The notes below the pieces were generated by a model. The model was not told the origin of the DNA. It saw nothing but the letters and a program-made list of their open reading frames with translations, and ran no database searches. A program made the translations under genes and the position numbers. Below are positions 46,011-54,204 of a stretch of DNA of 64,000 nucleotides, in pieces. This DNA comes from Mobilitalea sibirica (GTDB taxonomy: Bacteria > Bacillota > Clostridia > Lachnospirales > Lachnospiraceae). The stretch's first letter is position 1. Each line of letters starts with the position of its first letter. Location of the stretch: positions 1 through 64,000 of the forward strand of contig NZ_JAEAGR010000016.1 in the NCBI RefSeq assembly GCF_015999265.1. Direction: 5' to 3'.

Positions 46011-47183
46011 ATGCGAGAGGAAGTTTTTGATAATAGACAGGAGATATATTTTCCCAATTCATCGCATAGACAAATCTCCCATATTCTTCCTTATCGCCTT
46101 CAATTCTTTGCGAAAGAAGGCAACGGTGGAGAAAAAACAGAAGAGGCAACCACAAAAAAGTTAAACGATGCCAGATTGGAAGGGCAGGTTGCACGAAGTA
46201 CAGAGTTAATTACAGCAACGGCTTTGATTACGTTGTTTTTAGTCTTAAAAGCCTTTATGGGCTATATAAGTGACAGATTTATTGAGGCTTTTCACAGTTC
46301 CTATCAAAACATTGATAAAGTTGCCGGTGAGGAATTTAATACAGCTGTATCTCAGGGACTTTTGTATGATGCTATTATGTCAATTTTAATGATATGCCTA
46401 CCGATATTTTTATCCGGACTTGTTGTTGCATTCGTTGTGACATTAATGCAGGTAAAATGGAAGATTTCAGGTAAGACATTAAAACCGAAGTTTAGTAAAT
46501 TAAATCCGATTAGTGGATTTAAGAAGATTTTTTCTGTAGACAAAGCGGTAACCCTTGTGATGGAATTGTTAAAGATACTGGTTATAGCCTATATTTGCTA
46601 TGATACCTTAAAGGATGAATGGAAAACTCTGGTTATCTTATACGATATTAATTTGGAACAGGCGATTATGTTGATTGGAAAGATGGTAATTGACCTGGGT
46701 CTTAAGATAAGCCTATTATTTTTAATTATTGGCTTAGCAGATTTTATATATCAAAAGATGAAATTTAAAAAAGACATGAGGATGACAAAACAGGAAGTTA
46801 AGGATGAGTTTAAAAACTCGGAAGGTGATCCTCAAATCAAAAGCAAAATCCGGTCGAAGATGAGGGAGGTTTCCCAAAGAAGAATGATGCAGGCCTTACC
46901 GCAGGCCGATGTTGTTATTACGAACCCGACTCATTTTGCAGCCGCTGTCAAATATGATAAGGAAACAGCCGATGCGCCGATACTGATCGCTAAGGGAGCG
47001 GATTATCTGGCACAGAAGATAAAAGAAACAGCGAAAGAACATGGGATTGAAATTGTAGAAAACAAACCACTTGCCAGAATGCTTTACTACAATGTGGAAA
47101 TAGGAGCTGAGATACCGCCGGAACTTTATCAGATGACGGCGGAAGTACTGGCATATGTATATGGGTTGAAGAACAAGATTTAA
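46011..47183 (+). CDS. flhB: FlhB, export specificity switch
   Basis: A 390-residue protein with four membrane segments and a cytoplasmic domain cleaved at the NPTH motif (305-308). Cleavage switches export from hook to filament proteins. The canonical start of the family (LQFFAKEGNGGEKTEEAT) begins only at about residue 30; about 29 extra residues precede it. AAGGAGG stands at the right distance before the ATG at 46011, so the extension seems real. Confidence 0.95.
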   Translation: MREEVFDNRQEIYFPNSSHRQISHILPYRLQFFAKEGNGGEKTEEATTKKLNDARLEGQVARSTELITATALITLFLVLKAFMGYISDRFIEAFHSSYQNIDKVAGEEFNTAVSQGLLYDAIMSILMICLPIFLSGLVVAFVVTLMQVKWKISGKTLKPKFSKLNPISGFKKIFSVDKAVTLVMELLKILVIAYICYDTLKDEWKTLVILYDINLEQAIMLIGKMVIDLGLKISLLFLIIGLADFIYQKMKFKKDMRMTKQEVKDEFKNSEGDPQIKSKIRSKMREVSQRRMMQALPQADVVITNPTHFAAAVKYDKETADAPILIAKGADYLAQKIKETAKEHGIEIVENKPLARMLYYNVEIGAEIPPELYQMTAEVLAYVYGLKNKI

Positions 47184-47621
47184 AGTTTGAACTTTTAGGT
47201 TATGCACATTTACATGATGTTGTTAATAATTTTTAACTTGCTTTTACCTCGGATGCTTTTTATAAGCCTCAGAGACAACAAAAATCCTGGCCATTGGAAC
47301 AGCATTTTTGTCTGAGTAATGTGATGACGTCACGAGTCTTAACAAAGCATTATCACCCTCGGTTGGCCTGGTCTTAAAGAACTTTAGTTCTTTTTGAACA
47401 AGACTTCAGTTCTGCTTAAAAATTATTACCAACATCATGCAAATGCGGTAAATGTTAAAGATGATTTTCACGTAGTATAGAGGATTATCATATCGTTTAT
47501 TAAATATTGTGGATATTTAACTTATAAATACAAGTTATTATGGATTATGAACGTGATTACTAGATTTGATTTTTTGAATTTTATAATAGATTGAGATGTT
47601 TCTTAAGGAGAATGAGTTAGT
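47184..47621. other. flhB-flhA intergenic region
   Basis: A 438-bp gap within an otherwise tight operon. It holds an inverted-repeat element (47207-47445) and then about 170 bp of AT-rich sequence before the flhA ribosome site AAGGAG. No coding frame is credible. Confidence 0.6.
47207..47445. mobile_element. 239-bp inverted-repeat element within the fla operon
   Basis: The ends pair over 30 bp with two mismatched positions (47207-47236 and 47416-47445; outer part CATGATGTTG/CCAACATCATG). Inside lie a stem CTCAGA..CAAAAAT/ATTTTTGTCTGAG, a TGACGTCA palindrome and AAAGAACT/AGTTCTTT. It has no coding capacity. Size and terminal repeats suggest a miniature non-autonomous element or a large structured RNA insert. 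Its ends differ from those of the element at 25.9 kb, so it is another family. Confidence 0.5.
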
Positions 47622-49658
47622 ATGAAGAAGGCGGATTTTGGAATCGGTTTATTTTTAATAATCGCTATTATATTTTTAATCGTACCGATGAATTCCACAC
47701 TTCTGGATATTTTTCTGGCATTAAATATTTCAGTGGCTATGGTTGTATTGTTTAATGCGATGTTTAGTAAGGAAGTTCTAAATATGTCGGCCTTCCCTAC
47801 CATACTGTTGTTTACTACCATTTTCAGGATTTCATTAAATGTATCCAGTACAAAATTAATATTAACCACCGGTGATCCCGGTAATGTTGTTAGAACCTTC
47901 GGTAGCTTTGTTGCCGGTAATGGGAATCTGGTCATCGGTTTAATTATATTTATTATTTTGATTTTAGTGCAGTTCCTGGTAATTAATAAGGGATCTGAAC
48001 GAGTTTCGGAAGTAACGGCAAGATTTACCTTGGATGCGATGCCAGGTAAACAGATGGCGATTGATGCGGATTTAAATACCGGTGCCATCAATGACGTAGA
48101 AGCCAAGAGAAGAAGAGAAAAAATACAGGAAGAAGCGGCCTTCTTCGGGTCCATGGACGGTGCTACCAAGTATGTTAAGGGTGATGCAATCGCAGGTCTT
48201 ATCATTACTATTATTAATATGGCCGGCGGTACCATCATGGGTGTTATGTATTTAGGACAGTCGGCAGGAGAAGCCTTTCAGCATTTTGCTGTACTTACCA
48301 TTGGTGATGGTCTTGTAAGCCAAATTCCTTCCCTCATGATATCCCTGGCAACCGGTGTTTTGGTTACGAAGGTTTCCAAGGAAGCGGATCTGGGAGATCT
48401 GCTTGTCAGGCAGTTATTTTCCATTCCCAAGGTATTATATATGGTTGGTGGAAGCATGATATTTCTTGGGGTTGTTACCCCTTTAAATGTAGTTTTGTTC
48501 TCTGCTTACGGTATTATATTTATTATTTCCGGAAGGGCAATTGCTGCTAAGCTTGAGGTTACCGAGATTGAAAATGAGGTTTCTTTAGAAGAGGCTTCTG
48601 CCAATGAAATCAGAAAGCCGGAGAATGTGGTTTCTCTGCTTCAGGTTGACCCGATTGAGCTGGAATTTGGTTATGGAATTATTCCTCTTGCCGATGCAAA
48701 TCAGGGAGGAGATTTGCTTGACCGTGTTGTATTAATTCGAAGACAGATTGCCTTAGAGTTAGGCTGTGTCGTTCCGATGATTCGTTTAAGAGATAACATT
48801 CAACTAAACCCGAACCAATATATCATAAAAATCAAGGGCATTCAGGTTAGCGAAGGTGAGATATTATTTGACCATTATATGGCAATGAATCCCGGCTATG
48901 TGGAAGAAGAGATCACCGGAATACCTACGTTTGAACCTTCCTTCCATTTACCGGCTATTTGGATTACAGAAAGCCAGAGAGAGCGGGCGGAATCTTTAGG
49001 TTATACGGTAGTAGATCCACCATCGATTATAGCTACCCATTTAACAGAAGTAATCCGAAGTCATATTCATGAATTGCTTACCAGACAGGATGTTCAAAAT
49101 CTTGTTAATAATATACAAGAAGCAAACCAGACACTTATTTCTGAACTGGTACCTAAGTTACTTAACATTGGTGAAATACAGAAGGTATTGCAAAATCTTC
49201 TCAGTGAAGGTATTTCAATTAGAGATTTGGTATCCATCTTTGAGACTCTGGCCGATTATGCACCTACAACAAGGGACACCGATGTGTTGACGGAGTATGC
49301 GAGACAAAGCTTAAAAAGAGCGATTTCAGGGAAGTATTTCCCTTCAGGTGAAATGACCAGTGTGGTAACGCTTGACCCGAAGGTAGAGCAGGAGATTATG
49401 AACTCGGTCAAACAAACAGAACAGGGCGCGTATCTTTCCCTTGATCCCGGTGTAACCAAAGAGATTATTGAGTCTGTTCAGGCAGAGGTGCAAAAGCTGG
49501 AAGAACTGGGTAAAAATCCGATTATCATAACCTCCCCAATTGTTCGAATGTACTTTAAGAGGTTGACACAGGATTACTTTAAGGACTTAATTGTGGTATC
49601 ATACAATGAGATAGATAATAATGTTGAATTACAGTCAGTAGGGATGGTGACCGTTTAA
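47622..49658 (+). CDS. flhA: FlhA, flagellar export gate protein
   Basis: A 678-residue FHIPEP-family protein: eight or so membrane segments in the first 320 residues (with FPTILLFTTIFRISLNVSST, GDAIAGLIITIINMAGG) and a large cytoplasmic domain (about 345-678) that docks chaperone-substrate complexes. It forms the nonameric gate ring. The stop overlaps the flhF start (TAATG). Confidence 0.97.
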   Translation: MKKADFGIGLFLIIAIIFLIVPMNSTLLDIFLALNISVAMVVLFNAMFSKEVLNMSAFPTILLFTTIFRISLNVSSTKLILTTGDPGNVVRTFGSFVAGNGNLVIGLIIFIILILVQFLVINKGSERVSEVTARFTLDAMPGKQMAIDADLNTGAINDVEAKRRREKIQEEAAFFGSMDGATKYVKGDAIAGLIITIINMAGGTIMGVMYLGQSAGEAFQHFAVLTIGDGLVSQIPSLMISLATGVLVTKVSKEADLGDLLVRQLFSIPKVLYMVGGSMIFLGVVTPLNVVLFSAYGIIFIISGRAIAAKLEVTEIENEVSLEEASANEIRKPENVVSLLQVDPIELEFGYGIIPLADANQGGDLLDRVVLIRRQIALELGCVVPMIRLRDNIQLNPNQYIIKIKGIQVSEGEILFDHYMAMNPGYVEEEITGIPTFEPSFHLPAIWITESQRERAESLGYTVVDPPSIIATHLTEVIRSHIHELLTRQDVQNLVNNIQEANQTLISELVPKLLNIGEIQKVLQNLLSEGISIRDLVSIFETLADYAPTTRDTDVLTEYARQSLKRAISGKYFPSGEMTSVVTLDPKVEQEIMNSVKQTEQGAYLSLDPGVTKEIIESVQAEVQKLEELGKNPIIITSPIVRMYFKRLTQDYFKDLIVVSYNEIDNNVELQSVGMVTV

Positions 49659-50860
49659 TGATTATTAAAAAGTTTCAAGCGAATACAGAAACAGAAGCAA
49701 TCATGCTTGCCAAAGAAGAACTTGGTAAGGATGCTATTGTTATGAACATTAAAACCATATCTCCCAAGGGTATCTATAAATTGTTTCGTAAGCCTTTGGT
49801 AGAGATTACGGCTGCCGTAGATGATAATATTACTTACAAAAATGAAAAGCCTAAGACAACACCGGTAAAGCCTCCTCTTAAAACAATCCTTCCGGACATC
49901 ATATATGATGAACCCAAGGAGCCAATCGGTATAAAAACAATATTGGAGGACTCCTCCGAACCATCTGCTATTGAACAGAAATTAAATAATCTTCAAAGCT
50001 TATTAGAAAAGCAGATTAATGAAAAGACAACCGAGGATAAGACGGATGGGAAAGCAGCTGAAAACAACAAAAATCTGGCATGCATTCAATTAATCTATAA
50101 TCAACTGATATCCAATGAAGTTGAGGAAAAATACGCCAACCAAATCATTAGTGAAATTGAAGGAACCTTAAAGAAAGATGCTTCTATGGATAATATATTG
50201 GGAAGTATTTATCAAAAAATTGTTCTTAAATTGGGACAGCCCAAGACCATTGATCTATCCGGTAAACGGCCAAAGTTTGTATTCTTTATCGGTCCTACCG
50301 GTGTGGGAAAGACCACAACGATAGCAAAAATCGCTTCAAAATATAAAGTGGAAGAGAAATCAAAGGTTGCATTTCTAACGGCAGATACTTACCGTATTGC
50401 AGCCGTGGAACAGTTGCGCACCTATGCCAATATACTTGGTATTCCGCTTAAAGTGATTTATACCGGGGATGAGATGAAAGAAGCCCAAGAAGAGTTTTCT
50501 GAGTATGACATTGTATTCGTTGACACAGCCGGACGATGTCATCGGAATAAAGATCAAAGAGATGACATTGAGGCATTAATTCATATGATTCCGGAGACAG
50601 AAAGAGAAATATATCTTGTTTTAAGTGCTACAACAAAATATCGGGATTTGGTAAAGATTACAGAAGTATATTCGGAAATCATGAACTATAATCTTATTTT
50701 CACAAAGCTTGATGAAACCAGTAGCATCGGGAATTTATTTAATATTCGTATGTTGACACAAGCACCTCTATCCTATGCAACCTTTGGGCAGAATGTACCG
50801 GATGATATATCACGGATTGATGCACAAAGCATTGCGAAGCAATTATTAAGGGGGCAATAG
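49658..50860 (+). CDS. flhF: FlhF, SRP-type GTPase for flagellar placement
   Basis: A 400-residue protein with a basic N-terminal B domain (about 1-130), an N domain and the SRP-GTPase G domain (about 200-400): GPTGVGKTTTIAKIA, LTADTYRIAAVEQLRTY, VDTAGR, and TKLDET. The family sets the site and number of flagella. It overlaps flhA by 1 bp and ends 2 bp before flhG. Confidence 0.96.
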   Translation: MIIKKFQANTETEAIMLAKEELGKDAIVMNIKTISPKGIYKLFRKPLVEITAAVDDNITYKNEKPKTTPVKPPLKTILPDIIYDEPKEPIGIKTILEDSSEPSAIEQKLNNLQSLLEKQINEKTTEDKTDGKAAENNKNLACIQLIYNQLISNEVEEKYANQIISEIEGTLKKDASMDNILGSIYQKIVLKLGQPKTIDLSGKRPKFVFFIGPTGVGKTTTIAKIASKYKVEEKSKVAFLTADTYRIAAVEQLRTYANILGIPLKVIYTGDEMKEAQEEFSEYDIVFVDTAGRCHRNKDQRDDIEALIHMIPETEREIYLVLSATTKYRDLVKITEVYSEIMNYNLIFTKLDETSSIGNLFNIRMLTQAPLSYATFGQNVPDDISRIDAQSIAKQLLRGQ

Positions 50861-50862
50861 AC

Positions 50863-51759
50863 ATGGATCAGGCAGAAAAATTAAGAAAATTAGTAAAAGA
50901 ACAGGAAAAAACCCCTAGAAATATTGCGAGAGTGATAACGGTTACAAGCGGTAAAGGTGGAGTGGGTAAATCCAGCATAGCGGTTAATCTCGCCATGGCC
51001 CTGAGCAGACTTGGTAAAAGAGTTGTTATCCTAGATGCTGATTTTGGTCTGGCTAATATCGAGGTTATGTTGGGAATTCGACCCAAGTATAATCTGGCAG
51101 ATCTTATGTTTCGGGGAAAAAGTCTGACAGACATTATTACAAATGGACCAGATAATATAGGTTTCATATCAGGTGGATCAGGAATACAGGAATTAACCAG
51201 CTTAACTAGGGATCAAATTATTTATTTAATTCAGAAGTTGGTTGAGTTAGACGAAAAAGCAGATATTATTATCATCGATACCGGTGCAGGAATTGCGGAC
51301 ACTGTATTAGAGTTTGTAGCAGCCAGCTCGGAAGTGCTTTTAATTGCAACGCCGGAACCAACCTCGATCACAGACGCTTATGCGCTTTTAAAAACGTTGA
51401 ATCGAAAAACTGACTTTTCCTTGCAGGATACTGTAATTAAGATGGTTGCGAATCGAATTGGCAGCTATGAAGAAGGAAAAGAACTTTATGATAAATTAAA
51501 CCTTGTAGTCAATAAATTTTTAAATATAAATATGATGTATCTGGGATCCCTACCCCATGATAATTCCGTATCCAAGGCAGTCATGCGTCAGAAGCCTGCT
51601 ATTGAGCTATATCCGAATTCATCCTTTACCAAAACAATCGAAGGATTTGCAGATATTCTGTGTGAAAATGAACCTGAAGCTATCGGAGAGAAGAAGGGGA
51701 TTGCTCAATTGTTTTCGAATTTGTTGCGATCAAGGATTAAGAATAGTAAAAAGCAATAA
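50863..51759 (+). CDS. flhG: FlhG (YlxH), MinD-like ATPase
   Basis: A 298-residue MinD/ParA-type ATPase. The deviant Walker A reads TSGKGGVGKSSIAVNLA; LDADFGLANIEVMLG and IIDTGAGI follow. The N-terminal DQAEKLRKLV matches the peptide that activates the GTPase of FlhF in relatives. It works with FlhF to control flagellar number and C-ring assembly. Confidence 0.96.
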   Translation: MDQAEKLRKLVKEQEKTPRNIARVITVTSGKGGVGKSSIAVNLAMALSRLGKRVVILDADFGLANIEVMLGIRPKYNLADLMFRGKSLTDIITNGPDNIGFISGGSGIQELTSLTRDQIIYLIQKLVELDEKADIIIIDTGAGIADTVLEFVAASSEVLLIATPEPTSITDAYALLKTLNRKTDFSLQDTVIKMVANRIGSYEEGKELYDKLNLVVNKFLNINMMYLGSLPHDNSVSKAVMRQKPAIELYPNSSFTKTIEGFADILCENEPEAIGEKKGIAQLFSNLLRSRIKNSKKQ

Positions 51760-52214
51760 ATAAAACTATAAATAAGACCTATAAATAAACAATAGAGTAA
51801 GTAATAAATATAATCAATAAAAAGCAATAAAATAAGCAGTAGATAAAACAATAAGTTTAGAAATGAAAATAAAGATAATATATAAAAAACAGCAAGTAAA
51901 TAAGTTTTTTATGAAATAAAGTATTATTAAGTTAAAATCAAATAAACATGATTTATTGTATAATAAGGCAGTGGAAAAACATAAAAAGTGATTATAATAC
52001 AAAATAGTCTAAAAAAGTAAAATGTAGAAATTTGTGTTATATTATGTTATAATTATTAATGTTTCATAAGTATTTTAAAAAACGTTATACTGTATATTGA
52101 TATTTCTTACGGTCTGTATATAAATATGGTATGTGATTTGTTAACATCTGCTTGTGCTAACCTAATCTTATTATGAATTATATGTGATTTTTTTAATCCT
52201 GCAGGAGGGATGAT
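51760..52214. other. AT-rich gap before the PilZ gene
   Basis: A 455-bp non-coding gap, the longest inside the operon. The first 150 bp are low-complexity with many ATAA/AATAA repeats. The second half contains a possible promoter (52097-52124). No gene or terminator with a T-run was recognised. Confidence 0.55.
52097..52124 (+). promoter_or_regulatory. Possible internal sigma-A promoter before the PilZ gene
   Basis: TTGATA (52097-52102), 16-bp spacer, TATAAA (52119-52124), about 90 bp before the gene. In such AT-rich DNA the match is only moderate evidence. Confidence 0.4.
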
Positions 52215-52973
52215 ATGCTGCGCGATATTGTATCGATAGGAGATAAAATAGATGTTAAGCATCTGGATCATACAGGTAAATTGAAAAACAACGTGACCTG
52301 TGTGAGCCAGTTGCTGGATTTTGTTGAAGACGACATAATAAGTATAGCTATGCCACTCTTAAATGGACATATGGTTTTCCTTGAGGTGGGAGAAAAATAC
52401 AGTCTATGCTTTTATACAGGGAAGGGTTTGTATCAATGCAGTGCTGAAATGATAAGCAGCTACCGCGAAAACAATGCAGTAATAGCAGCTTTAAAATTAA
52501 GCTCAGATTTAGAGAAGTTCCAAAGAAGACAATATTATCGTCTGGAATGTATTCATGAGATTTTATATCGAGTTATTACGCCAAAGGAAATCTCTTTTAC
52601 AACCCTACTTAGCCTTGGGAATTATAAAACCACCGAAGAAAGAGCAGAGATAAGAAGAAAATTGGCTCAGATGGATCAACAGTGGGAAAAAGCCTCAATC
52701 ATCGATTTAAGTGGGGGAGGATGCAGATTTAATTCCGATTATATGCACGATCCCGGTGACCGAGTAAAAATAAAACTTGATTTTATACTGGGTAATGAAA
52801 TGAAAAAACTTGTAATTGGTGCGGATATCATTTATTCCGGTAAGCTATTAAACCGCTTAGGTAAATATGAACATAGGGCAGAATTTGTAAATATCGGAAA
52901 AAATGACAGAGAAGATCTGATTAAGTACATATTTGAACAAGACAGAAAAAGAAGGAAGAATGGAAAGGTTTAG
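52215..52973 (+). CDS. PilZ-domain c-di-GMP receptor (YcgR/MotI-like)
   Basis: A 252-residue protein: N-terminal YcgR-type (PilZN) domain (about 1-95) and a PilZ domain with the RxxxR site at 105-109 (RQYYR) and DLSGGG (164-169). These are the residues that bind cyclic di-GMP. The stretch between the two motifs (about 115-160) is longer than usual. YcgR and Bacillus MotI (YpfA) slow or disengage the motor when c-di-GMP is high; the position among flagellar genes fits that. GCAGGAGGG lies upstream. Confidence 0.9.
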   Translation: MLRDIVSIGDKIDVKHLDHTGKLKNNVTCVSQLLDFVEDDIISIAMPLLNGHMVFLEVGEKYSLCFYTGKGLYQCSAEMISSYRENNAVIAALKLSSDLEKFQRRQYYRLECIHEILYRVITPKEISFTTLLSLGNYKTTEERAEIRRKLAQMDQQWEKASIIDLSGGGCRFNSDYMHDPGDRVKIKLDFILGNEMKKLVIGADIIYSGKLLNRLGKYEHRAEFVNIGKNDREDLIKYIFEQDRKRRKNGKV

Positions 52974-53051
52974 AATAAAAACCATGAATTATAGATACAA
53001 CTCAGATAATAAACTTGAATTTTATCGAATTTAGAAAGGCAGAAACGTAAA

Positions 53052-54203
53052 ATGAAGAAAAATATTTTGATTGTTGATGACTCTGCACTTATGAGAAGGG
53101 TTCTTTCTGATATAATAGAATCAGACGATAGGTTTCAAGTTTTTGATTTAGCTAAAAACGGTTTGGATGCTCTTAGCATCATGTTTTCAAAGGCAAAAGA
53201 AGTAGATGCCATATTACTTGATATTAATATGCCAAGAATGAACGGTATCGAATTTTTGTCAGTACTAAAACAACAAAATATTAAAGCTACCATCATTATA
53301 GTAAGTACCATCGCGAAAAAGGATGAGAAAGAGACTATCCTGGCGCTTGAACTGGGAGCTTTTGATTTTGTAACAAAGCCGGAAAGCTATAATGATGTGA
53401 AAAGTAATCTTTTTTCAGACAAAATATTAAAAGCCCTTGCAGTTGCAACGAAGGTAGAAACAAGAGCTGAAATTAAGGCTGAAATGAAGAAAGGCCCAAA
53501 ACCGGCGAAAGAGAAAGCTGATACGAAAGCAACACCTGAGCTATTAGCAGTGAAAAAAGACAAGCTTATGCCGGTAAGGGAACCTGCCCGCAGAATAAAA
53601 TCGGAGCAAAAGACGCAGGAGATGAAGAAATTAGTAGCCATTGCCTGTTCTACCGGAGGGCCGAAAGCACTTCATAGTGTGGTTCCTAATTTACCACAGA
53701 ACCTTGACGCCAGTGTACTGATTGTACAGCATATGCCAGGAGGATTTACCAAATCTTTAGCAGACCGTCTCAATGATTTAAGCCCAATGCATGTAAAAGA
53801 AGCTGAGGATAATGAGATACTTGAAAAAGGTACGGTTTATATAGCGAAGGGCGGCAATCATATGGAACTGATCAAACAAGAAGATGGTAGCTATCGTCTT
53901 TCGGTTTATAAGGGAATTCCCAGACATGGATTATTACCTTGTGCCGATATTATGTATGAATCCTTGGTAAAATCGGATTTTGAACAAATAACCTGTGTTG
54001 TCCTTACGGGGATGGGCGGGGATGGAACAGAAGGAATAAGACAATTAAACTCGAAGAAAAAAATTTATGTGATTGCACAGAACGAAGAATCCAGTATTGT
54101 TTATGGAATGCCAAAAGTAATAAAAGATGCCGGATTAGTGCATGAAGAGGTTACATTAAAAGATGTTTCTGATGCCATCATAAAGAACGTGGGGGTGCGC
54201 TAG
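53052..54203 (+). CDS. cheB: CheB, receptor methylesterase/deamidase
   Basis: A 383-residue protein: receiver domain (about 4-122; Asp9-Asp10, phosphorylated Asp57 in LLDINMPRMNG), a Lys/Ala/Glu-rich linker (about 135-190) and the methylesterase domain with Ser200 (ACSTGGPKAL), His227 (IVQHMPGGF) and the Asp of TGMGGDG. It removes methyl groups from chemoreceptors. cheR, its counterpart, is not in this window. Confidence 0.97.
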   Translation: MKKNILIVDDSALMRRVLSDIIESDDRFQVFDLAKNGLDALSIMFSKAKEVDAILLDINMPRMNGIEFLSVLKQQNIKATIIIVSTIAKKDEKETILALELGAFDFVTKPESYNDVKSNLFSDKILKALAVATKVETRAEIKAEMKKGPKPAKEKADTKATPELLAVKKDKLMPVREPARRIKSEQKTQEMKKLVAIACSTGGPKALHSVVPNLPQNLDASVLIVQHMPGGFTKSLADRLNDLSPMHVKEAEDNEILEKGTVYIAKGGNHMELIKQEDGSYRLSVYKGIPRHGLLPCADIMYESLVKSDFEQITCVVLTGMGGDGTEGIRQLNSKKKIYVIAQNEESSIVYGMPKVIKDAGLVHEEVTLKDVSDAIIKNVGVR

Positions 54204-54204
54204 A

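Noticed and set aside
47603-48238. 211-codon minus-strand frame opposite flhA
   Set aside because: It lies wholly over the conserved membrane part of flhA, and its composition is that of an antisense shadow.
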